Below are positions 1 through 8,389 of a stretch of 64,000 nt of DNA, piece by piece; positions within the stretch are counted from its first letter, which is position 1; each line of letters begins with the position of its first letter. The position numbers and the translations under genes were made by a program. Below the pieces are notes generated by a model. That model worked only from the letters and a program-made list of their open reading frames with translations. It was not told the DNA's origin and searched no databases. Source of the DNA: Aquitalea aquatica (GTDB lineage: Bacteria; Pseudomonadota; Gammaproteobacteria; Burkholderiales; Chromobacteriaceae); contig NZ_JACERN010000042.1 of the NCBI RefSeq assembly GCF_013911085.1, forward strand, positions 62,001 through 126,000, in the 5' to 3' direction.

Positions 1-1
1 G

Positions 2-787
2 GCTGCGCCATTGCTGGTGCGCTCCTCACGCGGGGTGCAGCCCACGGCGCAAGGCCGGGTGTTGTATGAGCGGGCGGTGCGGGCGCGCCACGAGCTGGAT
101 GCCGCAGCCGATGAAATCAGCCAGATCGGTGGTCATCTGGTGGGCAAGCTGCATATTGGCGCAGTGCCATTGGCCGTGATGCTGCTGATACCGGAGGCCA
201 TGCGCACCTTTGTGCGTGAGTTTCCGCAGATTCAACTGCGCATCAGCGAAGAGCTGTATGTGGCGCAATTGCAAAAACTGCGTAGCGGCGAGGTCGACAT
301 CACCGTGGGTGGCATTCCGGATGACCTGTCTGCCGGCGAGTTCTATGTTGAGCCCTTGCTGGCCACCACAATGATTCCGACCGCACGCAAGGGCAGCCGC
401 TGGTTGCAAGCAAAGAGTTTGCAGGATTTACAGCAGGCACCCTGGGTGTATGCCGGTACCAACAGCCATTCCGGTTATGCACGGGCCCTGTTCGAACGCA
501 ATGGCCTGGAGGCACCGCAGCAAGGCGCGCTGGTCAATTCCACCCTGGCCTTGCTGTCGCTGGTGTCCACTGGCGATTACGTGGCCTTGCTGCCGCAGCA
601 GATCGCCCACCAGCCATGGCTGGCCAATTATGTCGCCCCCATTGCACTGGCCGAAGCCGGCCTGCCGCTGCAGGTGGGCGCCATCTTGCGTCAGGAGCTG
701 GCACTGGCCCCGGTGGTACGCCATTTGCTGACCCATCTGCATCGCGCTGCCCATCACATCAATCGCGGCGACAGCCTGTTGTCCTGA
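2..787 (+). CDS. LysR-type transcriptional regulator, N-terminus cut off by window edge
   Basis: The reading frame is open from the first bases of the window and 261 residues are visible. The stretch RSSRGVQPTAQG is the usual end of a LysR DNA-binding domain, and the rest is the two-lobed effector-binding domain, ending with the ordinary LysR C-terminus. About 40-50 residues carrying the helix-turn-helix lie outside the window. The gene lies upstream of and co-directional with a complete gallate pathway, so it is probably the activator of that pathway, with gallate or a pathway intermediate as effector. That role is inferred from position and from the known LysR regulators of gal clusters. 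A 185-base gap separates it from galD. Confidence 0.85.
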   Translation, partial: AAPLLVRSSRGVQPTAQGRVLYERAVRARHELDAAADEISQIGGHLVGKLHIGAVPLAVMLLIPEAMRTFVREFPQIQLRISEELYVAQLQKLRSGEVDITVGGIPDDLSAGEFYVEPLLATTMIPTARKGSRWLQAKSLQDLQQAPWVYAGTNSHSGYARALFERNGLEAPQQGALVNSTLALLSLVSTGDYVALLPQQIAHQPWLANYVAPIALAEAGLPLQVGAILRQELALAPVVRHLLTHLHRAAHHINRGDSLLS

Positions 788-972
788 GCATTCCCGCGTG
801 CGCGGCGAGCAAGCTGCCGCCGCTTGCGCCGGCGGGCGGCCATCGGAAAAACTGGCTGGCCGCTGTCACAAAATGAGAATGCACAGTCACGAAGGGGCAA
901 AGTCGGCCCGGCTCCCTCCGCATATATTGTTGGAACGAAAAGAAATTTGCCCAGGCAATGCGGAGGATGAGC

Positions 973-2052
973 ATGAATTCGACAGCACGATACGGTGGCC
1001 TGCAGGCGCTACCCTGCGTGTGGATGCGCGGCGGTACGTCCAAGGCGGCATTCTTTCACGCGGCAGACCTGCCAGCCGACCCGGCCAGCCGTGATCGCCT
1101 GCTACTGGCCGCCATGGACGGCAGTGACTTGCGCCAGATCGACGGCATTGGCGGTGCCCATCCGCTGACCACCAAGATCGCCATCATTTCTCCCTCCAGC
1201 CGTGACGATGCCGATATCGATTATCTGTTCGGCCAACTGGTGATCGGGGCCAATCGCATCGATTACGCGCCCACCTGCGGCAATATCCTGGCCGGGGTGG
1301 CGCCGTTTGCACTGGAAGAGGGGCTGCTGCCCTGTGCCGACGGTGAAACCCGCGTGCGCATTCACATGGTGAATACCCAGTCACTGTGTGAAGCCGTGCT
1401 GCCCACCCCGGGCGGCAAGGTGAGCTACCAGGGTACTACCCGCATCAGCGGCGTACCCGGCAGTGCCGCCGCCATCGAACTGCGTTTTGCCGATGTGGCC
1501 GGCTCCTCCTGCGGAGCGCTCTATCCCACCGGGCAGGCGCAGGATGTGGTCAACGGTGTTCCGGTTACTTGCACCGACAACGGCATGCCGGTGGTGCTGC
1601 TGCGGGCTGCCGATCTGGGCATCAGCGGCTATGAAAGCCCGGCCGAGCTGGACGCCCACGACAGTTTCAAGCAGCAGCTGGAAGCCATCCGCCTGGCCAT
1701 CGGCCCGCGCATGGGGCTGGGCGATGTCAGCCATCGCGTGGTGCCCAAGATGACGCTGATTGCCGCGCCGATTGCTGGCGGGGCCATTCATACCCGTACT
1801 TTCATTCCGAAAAAATGCCACGACGCCATTGGCGTGCTGGGCGCTGCCTCGGTGGCCACCGCCTGTGTCGACCCGGCCACGGTGGCCGCTGGCCTGGCCG
1901 TGCTGGCTGGCGGTGAGGCGGTTTCGGTGGAGCACCCCAGCGGTGAATTCACCATCCGCCTGACGCCGCAAGGCGATGCCGCACCTGCGGTGGCGCTGAT
2001 CCGTACCGCTCGACCGCTGTTTCGCGGAGAGGTATTGCTGCCGCGTGGCTAG
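973..2052 (+). CDS. galD: 4-oxalomesaconate tautomerase (PrpF/DAP-epimerase fold)
   Basis: Converts the keto form of 4-oxalomesaconate, made by gallate dioxygenase, to the form used by the hydratase. The 359-residue protein has the PrpF-family N-terminus (LPCVWMRGGTSKAAFF), the IDGIGGAHPLTTK segment and the conserved CGN segment in PTCGNILAG. A GGAGG at 962-966 leaves 6 bases before the ATG at 973 and none before the ATG at 967, so 973 is the chosen start. It is the first gene of the run galD, transporter, galA, ligJ-type, galC. PrpF-family proteins also isomerise 2-methylaconitate, but no methylcitrate genes are nearby and the neighbours fix the gallate role. Confidence 0.88.
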   Translation: MNSTARYGGLQALPCVWMRGGTSKAAFFHAADLPADPASRDRLLLAAMDGSDLRQIDGIGGAHPLTTKIAIISPSSRDDADIDYLFGQLVIGANRIDYAPTCGNILAGVAPFALEEGLLPCADGETRVRIHMVNTQSLCEAVLPTPGGKVSYQGTTRISGVPGSAAAIELRFADVAGSSCGALYPTGQAQDVVNGVPVTCTDNGMPVVLLRAADLGISGYESPAELDAHDSFKQQLEAIRLAIGPRMGLGDVSHRVVPKMTLIAAPIAGGAIHTRTFIPKKCHDAIGVLGAASVATACVDPATVAAGLAVLAGGEAVSVEHPSGEFTIRLTPQGDAAPAVALIRTARPLFRGEVLLPRG

Positions 2053-2135
2053 ACGCGGCTGATTTCATAGACTGACAAGAAAAAATCATGTGGCGCGGCA
2101 CGATCTGCGCCCAACGTTCGCAACAGGAGAGATTC

Positions 2136-3461
2136 ATGAAACAAGCTGAAGTACTGGACGTGCGCGAGTTTATCAACGCGCGCAAGATGTCGGCCTTTCA
2201 ATGGGGGCTGGTGGTCTTGTGTTTTCTTATCGTGGCCGTGGATGGCATGGATGTGGCCATCATGGGCTTTGTTGCGCCCAGCATTCTGGGTGAGTGGCAT
2301 ATCTCGCGTCCGGCCTTTGGTGTGGTGATGGGCGCTGCGCCCATCGGCCTGGCGGTGGGTGCCTTGCTGGCCGGCTCTTCGGCGGACTGGTTTGGCCGGC
2401 GCAAGGTGTTGCTGGGCTCGGTACTGGGCTTTGGCCTGGCCACGCTGGCCACGGCTCATGCCACCAGCCCGCAAGGGATGGCCGCGCTGCGCTTTGTCAC
2501 CGGCCTCGCGCTGGGTGCCGCCATGCCCAATACCACTACGCTGATCTCCGAATACATTCCGGAGCGCATTCGTTCTTCGGTGATTGCCACCATGTTTACC
2601 GGCTTCAATCTGGGGTCGGCGGCCATCGGCTTTGCCGCTGCCTGGCTGACTCCGCGCTTTGGCTGGCAGGCGGTGCTGACCTTTGGTGGCCTGATGCCGC
2701 TGATCCTGCTGCCTTTCATGTTCTTCCTGCTGCCTGAATCCGCCCGTTATCTGGTGGGCAAGGGCGCACCGGCCGAGCGCGTGCGCCCGCTGCTCGCGCG
2801 CGTGTGCCAGGTGAAGCTGGACAGCTATCAGGTATTTGTTTCGCAAGAAGCCCCGGTCAGCGCCAAGCAACCGTTGGGCGTGCTGTTTTCCCGCGGTTAT
2901 GCGCTGAAAACCTTCAGCCTGTGGCTGACCTACTTCATGGGCCTCTTGGTGATCTACCTCACCACCAGTTGGCTGCCCACCATGATGAAGGACGCCGGCA
3001 TCTCGATCGACCGTGCCTCCACCCTGACCGCGATGTTCCAACTGGGTGGCACCGTGGGCGCCATCGTGGTGGGCTTTGCCATGGACCGCATCAAGCCCAG
3101 CCGCGTGATCAGCGCGTCTTACTTGCTGGGCGGCGTGGCGCTGCTGGTACTGGGTAGCAGCGGCTTGAATTCGGCCTGGATCGTGCTGGCCATCCTGGCC
3201 ACCGGCTTCTGCCTGAGTGGCGCACAAACCGGCCTCAATGCTTATGCCCCCGGCTGCTATCCCACCATGGCCCGTGCCACGGGTGTGAGCTGGATGCTGG
3301 GCGTCGGCCGCCTGGGCAGCATTCTGGGTTCGTCCATCGGCGGCGTGCTGCTGAGCCTGGGCTGGGGTTTCGAGTCCATCTTCCTCGCGCTGGCGATTCC
3401 GGCGGTGATTGCCGCAGCGGCCATTTTGGGCGGTAACCGGCAAGGCAGCGCGCAAGCCTGA
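2136..3461 (+). CDS. MFS transporter, aromatic acid:H+ symporter (AAHS) family, likely gallate uptake
   Basis: A 441-residue inner-membrane protein with about 12 hydrophobic helices. The AAHS hallmark DGMDVAIMGFVAPSI lies in helix 1 and the MFS loop 2-3 motif is ADWFGRRK. It most likely imports gallate or a related phenolic acid with protons, since it sits between the tautomerase and the dioxygenase of the gallate pathway. The ATG at 2136 is preceded by AGGAG; an in-frame ATG 48 bases upstream has no ribosome binding site. The role matches the gallate transporter of Pseudomonas putida (there called GalT), but substrate specificity cannot be read from the sequence. Confidence 0.85.
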   Translation: MKQAEVLDVREFINARKMSAFQWGLVVLCFLIVAVDGMDVAIMGFVAPSILGEWHISRPAFGVVMGAAPIGLAVGALLAGSSADWFGRRKVLLGSVLGFGLATLATAHATSPQGMAALRFVTGLALGAAMPNTTTLISEYIPERIRSSVIATMFTGFNLGSAAIGFAAAWLTPRFGWQAVLTFGGLMPLILLPFMFFLLPESARYLVGKGAPAERVRPLLARVCQVKLDSYQVFVSQEAPVSAKQPLGVLFSRGYALKTFSLWLTYFMGLLVIYLTTSWLPTMMKDAGISIDRASTLTAMFQLGGTVGAIVVGFAMDRIKPSRVISASYLLGGVALLVLGSSGLNSAWIVLAILATGFCLSGAQTGLNAYAPGCYPTMARATGVSWMLGVGRLGSILGSSIGGVLLSLGWGFESIFLALAIPAVIAAAAILGGNRQGSAQA

Positions 3462-3527
3462 TTTTTCACTACGGCGGCGGTAGTGCGGCTACCGCCCTTG
3501 CACTCAATAACACAAGGCAGACTTGAT

Positions 3528-4823
3528 ATGGCAACTATCATCGGCGGCATCGCCTGTTCCCATACTCCGACCATCGGCTTCGCGGTGGACCGCAACAAGC
3601 AGGACGACCCGGTATGGGCGCCCATTTTTGAGGCCTTTGCCCCGGTCAAGGCCTGGCTGGCTGAGAAAAAGCCGGATGTGCTGTTCATGATTTACAACGA
3701 CCATGTCACGTCTTTCTTTTTCGACCATTACTCCGCCTTCACCCTGGGCATAGACCAGCGTTACGAAGTGGCGGACGAGGGCGGTGGCGCACGCGATCTG
3801 CCGCCGGTGGCCGGCCACGCCGCGCTGTCGCGCCATATCGGCCACAGCCTGATGGCAGCCGAATTCGACATGTCCTTCTTCCAGGACAAGAAGCTGGATC
3901 ACGGCTGCCTGTCGCCGCTGTCCATGCTCAACAATGGCAAGAGCGACTGGGATGTGCCCATTGTGCCGCTGGCCGTGGGGGTGTTGCAGTTCCCGGTGCC
4001 GTCCGCCGCGCGCTGTTACAAGCTGGGCAAGGCGCTGCGCGATGCCATCGAAAGCTATCCGGAAGACCTGAAAGTGGCCATCGTCGCTACCGGCGGCCTG
4101 TCGCATCAGGTGCATGGTGCGCGCTGCGGCTTCAATAACCCGGAATGGGATCTGCAGTTCCTGGAACTGTTCGAAAAAGATCCGCAGGCGCTCACCCGGC
4201 TGACGCTGGCCGACTACGCCGAGTTGGGCGGCATGGAAGGGGCGGAAGTCATCATGTGGCTGATCATGCGCGGCGCGCTGTCGGCACAGGTAAAGAAAAT
4301 CCACCAGACCTACTACCTGCCGTCGATGACCGGCATTGCCACCGCCATTTACGAAAACGCCAGCCTGCCGCTGCCCAAGCCGCGCACGGCCGACCTACGT
4401 CATGCCATGGAGCGTGAACTGGCTGGAGCGGAAGCCCTCAGCGGCACCCATCCCTTCACGCTGGAAACCAGCCTGCGCACCTATCGCCTGAATAAATTCC
4501 TGCGCGACATGGTCGACCCGGCACACCGCGAACTGTTCCTTAACGACCCGCAAGCGGCGTATGCCAAGGCCGGGCTGACGGCCGAAGAGGCTGACATGCT
4601 GCAGCGGCGCGACTGGGATGCGCTGATCCGCTACGGGGTGATTTTCTTTGGCCTGGAAAAACTAGGTGCGGTAGTGGGTGTGTCCAATCTGCATATTTAC
4701 GCCGCCATGCGCGGCCAGACGCTGGAGCAATTCCAGGCCACCCGCAATGCGCCGGGCGCGCTGTATTCGGTCACCGGCAAGGATGCTGGCGCACTGGCCT
4801 GGGACCAGAACAAGCAGGGCTGA
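3528..4823 (+). CDS. galA: Gallate dioxygenase, extradiol ring cleavage (fused beta/alpha LigAB-type)
   Basis: Cleaves gallate with O2 to 4-oxalomesaconate. The first ~280 residues are a class III extradiol (LigB-like) domain; H12 (ACSHTP), H59 (YNDHVT) and E206 (NNPEWD) are the expected Fe(II) ligands and H193 (GLSHQVHG) the expected catalytic base. From about residue 320 a LigA-like helical domain follows (LNKFLRDMVDP, GVSNLHIYAAM). Single-chain fusion of the two subunits is normal for GalA/DesB enzymes and is not a frameshift. The protein has 431 residues, near the usual ~420. The ATG at 3528 opens with MATIIGGIACSHTP, which matches family N-termini. Protocatechuate may be a side substrate. 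Confidence 0.92.
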   Translation: MATIIGGIACSHTPTIGFAVDRNKQDDPVWAPIFEAFAPVKAWLAEKKPDVLFMIYNDHVTSFFFDHYSAFTLGIDQRYEVADEGGGARDLPPVAGHAALSRHIGHSLMAAEFDMSFFQDKKLDHGCLSPLSMLNNGKSDWDVPIVPLAVGVLQFPVPSAARCYKLGKALRDAIESYPEDLKVAIVATGGLSHQVHGARCGFNNPEWDLQFLELFEKDPQALTRLTLADYAELGGMEGAEVIMWLIMRGALSAQVKKIHQTYYLPSMTGIATAIYENASLPLPKPRTADLRHAMERELAGAEALSGTHPFTLETSLRTYRLNKFLRDMVDPAHRELFLNDPQAAYAKAGLTAEEADMLQRRDWDALIRYGVIFFGLEKLGAVVGVSNLHIYAAMRGQTLEQFQATRNAPGALYSVTGKDAGALAWDQNKQG

Positions 4824-4877
4824 GCATTGCACAGCCGCTGCCCACAGGGCGGCGGCAAGACAACAAGGAATCACACC

Positions 4878-5903
4878 ATGATCATCGACATCCACGGTCA
4901 CTACACCACCGCCCCCAAGGCGCTGGAAGACTGGCGCAAACGCCAGATCGACAACCTCGCCACCCCGGAGCTGGGCCCCAAGCCGTCCGAACTGAAGATT
5001 TCCGACGACGAGTTGCGCGACACCATCGAAAGCAACCAGCTGCGGCTGATGAAGCAGCGCGGCTCCGACCTCACCATCTTCAGCCCGCGCGCCAGCTTCA
5101 TGGCCCACCACATCGGCGACTTCAACACCTCTTCCACCTGGGCGGCCATCTGCAACGAGCTGTGCTACCGCGTCAGCCAGCTGTTTCCCGACAACTTCAT
5201 CGGTGCCGCCATGCTGCCGCAGTCGCCCGGTGTGGACCCGGCCACCTCCATCCCGGAGCTGGAACGCTGCATCCAGGACTACGGCTTTGTCGGCATCAAC
5301 CTTAACCCGGACCCGTCCGGCGGCCACTGGACCAGCCCGCCGCTGTCCGACCGGCAGTGGTACCCCATCTACGAAAAAATGGTGGAGTACGACATCCCGG
5401 CCATGGTGCATGTGTCCACCAGCTGTAACTGTGCCTTTCACACCACTGGCGCGCATTATCTGAATGCGGACACTACCGCCTTCATGCAATGCCTGACCTC
5501 CGACCTGTTTACTGACTTCCCCACGCTGCGCTTTGTCATTCCGCATGGCGGCGGCGCCGTGCCTTACCACTGGGGCCGCTTCCGCGGGCTGGCGCAGGAA
5601 ATGAAAAAGCCGCTGCTCAAGGACCATTTGCTGAACAACATCTTCTTTGACACCTGCGTCTACCACCAGCCGGGCATCGACCTGCTGACCAAGGTCATCC
5701 CGGTGGACAACGTGCTGTTTGCCAGCGAAATGATTGGCGCGGTGCGCGGTATCGACCCGGAAACCGGCCACTACTACGACGACACCAAGCGCTACATCGA
5801 AGCGGCGGCGCTGACGGATGCCGAGCGCAAGCAAATCTTTGAAGGCAATGCCCGACGCGTGTATCCGCGACTGGATGCCGCCCTGAAAGCCAAGGGCCTG
5901 TAA
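4878..5903 (+). CDS. ligJ: 4-oxalomesaconate hydratase, LigJ-type amidohydrolase
   Basis: Hydrates 4-oxalomesaconate to 4-carboxy-4-hydroxy-2-oxoadipate (CHA). The 341-residue TIM-barrel amidohydrolase shows the N-terminal metal motif HGH (IDIHGHYTT), a HVSTSC strand, the PHGGGAVPYHWGRF segment and the SEMIGA segment near the C-terminus, all typical of LigJ. The ATG at 4878 follows AAGGAATCACACC. Pseudomonas gal clusters use an unrelated PIG-L-type hydratase (GalB), so this locus combines a GalA/GalD core with the LigJ-type hydratase known from the protocatechuate 4,5-cleavage pathway. A palindromic repeat begins about 12 bases after the stop codon. Confidence 0.88.
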   Translation: MIIDIHGHYTTAPKALEDWRKRQIDNLATPELGPKPSELKISDDELRDTIESNQLRLMKQRGSDLTIFSPRASFMAHHIGDFNTSSTWAAICNELCYRVSQLFPDNFIGAAMLPQSPGVDPATSIPELERCIQDYGFVGINLNPDPSGGHWTSPPLSDRQWYPIYEKMVEYDIPAMVHVSTSCNCAFHTTGAHYLNADTTAFMQCLTSDLFTDFPTLRFVIPHGGGAVPYHWGRFRGLAQEMKKPLLKDHLLNNIFFDTCVYHQPGIDLLTKVIPVDNVLFASEMIGAVRGIDPETGHYYDDTKRYIEAAALTDAERKQIFEGNARRVYPRLDAALKAKGL

Positions 5904-5915
5904 GGCAGATAGAAG

Positions 5916-5996
5916 CCCCGCTCCTACGTTGCGCCGCCTTGCCGTACCACACGTACTGTCTGCGGCGGCGCGCCTTGACCCAGGGCTTCTTCGCAA
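5916..5996. repeat. Palindromic intergenic repeat, copy A
   Basis: This segment aligns without gaps to 55356-55436 (about 60 of 70 core positions identical by eye). The core has GCCGCC at the left and GGCGGC at the right, with an inner GTAC/GTAC pair, so it can fold as a hairpin. It lacks the GCTAACAAA-type terminal inverted repeats of the copies at 55.3 and 58.3 kb. It lies between the ligJ-type gene and galC, where it may act on transcript stability or partial termination. Confidence 0.7.
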
Positions 5997-6035
5997 AAAA
6001 TGTGATGCTCATCACGAATTAAGAAAGACAACACC

Positions 6036-6719
6036 ATGTACGAACTCGGAGTCGTTTACCGCAATATCACCCGCGCCGACCGCGCTGCCGCCGATGCGCT
6101 GGCTGCGCTGGGTTCGGCCACCGTGCACGAAGCCATGGGCCGCGTCGGCCTGCTCAAGCCCTATATGCGCCCGATCTTTGCCGGCAATCAGGTCTCCGGC
6201 ACCGCCGTCACCGTGCTGCTGCAACCGGGCGACAACTGGATGCTGCACGTGGCGGCCGAACAGATTCAGCCCGGCGACATCGTGGTGGCAGGTGTCACTT
6301 CGGAATGCACCGACGGTTATTTTGGCGACCTGCTGGCCAGCAGCTTCCAGGCACGCGGCGCACGGGCGCTGATCATCGACGCCGGGGTACGCGACGTCAA
6401 AACCCTGCAGGAAATGGACTTCCCGGTATGGAGCCGCGCCATCAGCAGCAAAGGCACCATCAAGGCCACGCTGGGCTCGGTGAATATCCCGGTGGTGTGT
6501 GCCGGCATGCTGGTGCATCCGGGTGATGTCATCGTGGCGGACGACGACGGCGTGGTGTGCGTACCGGCGGCGCGTGCGGCCGAAACCCTGGCGGCGGCGC
6601 AAAAGCGCGAATCGTTCGAAGGGGAGAAGCGCGCCAAGCTGGCCTCGGGCGTGCTGGGGCTGGACATGTATGCAATGCGCGAGCCGCTGGCCAAGGCCGG
6701 CCTGCGTTATATCGACTGA
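6036..6719 (+). CDS. galC: 4-carboxy-4-hydroxy-2-oxoadipate (CHA) aldolase, RraA-like fold
   Basis: Cleaves CHA to pyruvate and oxaloacetate, the last step of the gallate pathway. The 227-residue protein has the family features ATVHEAMGR near the N-terminus, the [18 protein letters not shown] segment, and the GVRDV motif that supplies the arginine and the metal-binding aspartate. The ATG at 6036 follows AAGAAAG. It closes the gallate gene run and is followed within 40 bases by a strong hairpin terminator. RraA, the RNase E regulator, shares the fold, but the gallate context and the lyase motifs favour the aldolase (LigK/GalC) assignment. Confidence 0.9.
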   Translation: MYELGVVYRNITRADRAAADALAALGSATVHEAMGRVGLLKPYMRPIFAGNQVSGTAVTVLLQPGDNWMLHVAAEQIQPGDIVVAGVTSECTDGYFGDLLASSFQARGARALIIDAGVRDVKTLQEMDFPVWSRAISSKGTIKATLGSVNIPVVCAGMLVHPGDVIVADDDGVVCVPAARAAETLAAAQKRESFEGEKRAKLASGVLGLDMYAMREPLAKAGLRYID

Positions 6720-6752
6720 CGTTTGCTGGCGTAAACGTCACTCTCTGTGTTG

Positions 6753-6776
6753 GCCACCCTGCGGGGTGGCATTTTT
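6753..6776 (+). terminator. Rho-independent terminator after galC
   Basis: A 7-base-pair stem GCCACCC/GGGTGGC with loop TGCG is followed by ATTTTT. It ends the gallate transcription unit. Confidence 0.85.
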
Positions 6777-6864
6777 ATGGGAAGCCGTGTGGTGAAGGGG
6801 CAGGGCAGCTTTGTGCCCTGCGTGTTGATGGCCGCAGCCTGGCTGGCCCTTGTCCGCCATGGGC

Positions 6865-6894
6865 AAGAAAAACGGCTGGCATGAGCCAGCCGTT
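6865..6894 (-). terminator. Rho-independent terminator after the porin gene
   Basis: A perfect 10-base-pair stem (AACGGCTGGC with GCCAGCCGTT) is followed on the minus strand by a T-rich stretch. It lies 41 bases beyond the porin stop codon. Confidence 0.85.
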
Positions 6895-6934
6895 GTCGAG
6901 TATTTGCTGCCAGCAGGACTGGCAGCCACACCGG

Positions 6935-8092
6935 TCAGAAGGCAGTGGACATGCCCACGCCAACGGTGTGCAGGGTATTGCCTTTGCCAATGTCCACCGC
7001 GCTGCTGCTGGTGGTGAGCGGGCTGAAGCCGAAGTTGGCGTTTTGCAGTGCGCCATTGCTCAGGCGGGTGGCATAGGTGTAAAAGCTGGTGCGCTTGGTG
7101 GCGGCATAGCTCGCGCCCAATACCCACTGTGTGGCCTTGTAGTCGTCGGCATTGCTGGCATTGTTCAGGCTGCCCAGCTTGCTGTACGAGGCTTTCAGCG
7201 CCAGGCGTTCGCTCAGCGGCTGGCTGATGCCTACTGTCCAGCCAGTCTGGGTCTGGGTTTGGCCGCCGGTGGCGGATTCATAGCTGCCACGTTCCACCCC
7301 GGCACCCACCAGTGTGCCCGTGCTGCTGAAAGTCCATTGTGCCAGCAGCTTGGCGAAGTCGACATGCTTGCCACTGGCGGCAGTGCCGGCGTTGCTTTGC
7401 TCGTAGCCGGCGGTATCAAACTGGCGATCCCAGCCGAAACCGGCCTTGAACGGACCATCGCCATATTTCACCGCCAGGCTCAGGCGGCTGCGGTTGGTGT
7501 TGTTGGTCTGGGTTTCATCCACGCCGTAGGATACGCCGCCCTGCCAGCCGGACAGAGTGGGCGATACATAATGCACCGAGTTTTTCAGGCGGGTTTCGCC
7601 ACGGCTGAACAGCTGGTAGAAGCCCGGTCCGGTGCCCCAGCTATCGGCAATGGTGCCGGCCATGACGTCGATGCCGAAGTCGGCGGTACTGCCTACCAAC
7701 GATTTGTAGACGGTATCGTTATAACCGGCAATCAGGCGGCCATACTGCTCGCTGGCCAGGCCGACAAAACTGTTGCGGGTGGCCAGGGTGGCGCTCTGGC
7801 CCCAGTCGGTCGTGCCGCCCTGTTCGAAGTTGCGCAGGCTGGATTCCACCTGCCAGATCGCTTTCAGGCCATTGCCCAGGTCTTCATTGCCACGAAAGCC
7901 GATGCGGGAGTTGTTGTCAGTGACGCGGGTGGTTGTGGTTTTGCTGCCGCCGCTGCCGCCGGACGCGCCTACCGACTCCAGCGAGGCGCTGATGACGCCA
8001 TACACGGTGACACTGCTGTCTTCGGCATGGACGCTCAGGGTGGTGAGTACGGCACAGGCGGCCAGGCTCAGTTTGAAAGTGGATTGCTGCAT
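6935..8092 (-). CDS. Outer-membrane porin, Gram-negative general porin family
   Basis: A 385-residue precursor with a clear signal peptide (LSLAACAVLTTLSVHA, cleavage before EDSSVTVYG). The mature start SSVTVYGVISASLE is the first beta strand of Neisseria/Bordetella/Burkholderia-type trimeric porins, RIGFRGNEDLGNG is a family signature, and the protein ends in phenylalanine (VGMSTAF) as needed for outer-membrane assembly. GGAG is spaced correctly before the ATG at 8092; an upstream in-frame ATG at 8119 would misplace the signal peptide. It is divergent from the tannase gene and next to the gallate genes, so it may admit phenolic acids. That role is an inference from position. Confidence 0.92.
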   Translation of the reverse strand: MQQSTFKLSLAACAVLTTLSVHAEDSSVTVYGVISASLESVGASGGSGGSKTTTTRVTDNNSRIGFRGNEDLGNGLKAIWQVESSLRNFEQGGTTDWGQSATLATRNSFVGLASEQYGRLIAGYNDTVYKSLVGSTADFGIDVMAGTIADSWGTGPGFYQLFSRGETRLKNSVHYVSPTLSGWQGGVSYGVDETQTNNTNRSRLSLAVKYGDGPFKAGFGWDRQFDTAGYEQSNAGTAASGKHVDFAKLLAQWTFSSTGTLVGAGVERGSYESATGGQTQTQTGWTVGISQPLSERLALKASYSKLGSLNNASNADDYKATQWVLGASYAATKRTSFYTYATRLSNGALQNANFGFSPLTTSSSAVDIGKGNTLHTVGVGMSTAF

Positions 8093-8389
8093 GGTTTCTC
8101 CTCTATCGCAGAACTGCAATGCGTTGTTGTGACAATTCTTGTTATTGCAGGCAGTAATCTAGGGCAGGGGAATGGGGGCTGTGTTGCCAATCAGTGAACC
8201 TGCGTTGCCGTGTTATGTCGCGCTGCCGGCGGGGCGCTGCGCCAGGCATGTGTCATGGGCTATGCTGTGTTTCCAGGGTGGTATTGTCGTGTGTAAAGGC
8301 AGGCAAAGTGCGGCAAAACTGCATGACTGACTGGCGGTTGAATGATAGTAATTCCCGTTTGATCCGGATGTGAAACAGGAGTGTGCAAA

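Noticed and set aside
2049-3455. A 468-codon minus-strand open frame
   Set aside because: It is antisense to the MFS transporter and has the same low-complexity Gln/His/Arg-rich composition.
3528-4823. Apparent fusion of two dioxygenase subunits
   Set aside because: Single-chain gallate dioxygenases (GalA/DesB) normally carry both LigB- and LigA-like parts, so this is not a novel fusion.
6557-8197. A 546-codon plus-strand open frame across the galC end and the porin
   Set aside because: It runs through two terminators and antisense to a porin with a signal peptide and C-terminal phenylalanine. No domain is recognisable.
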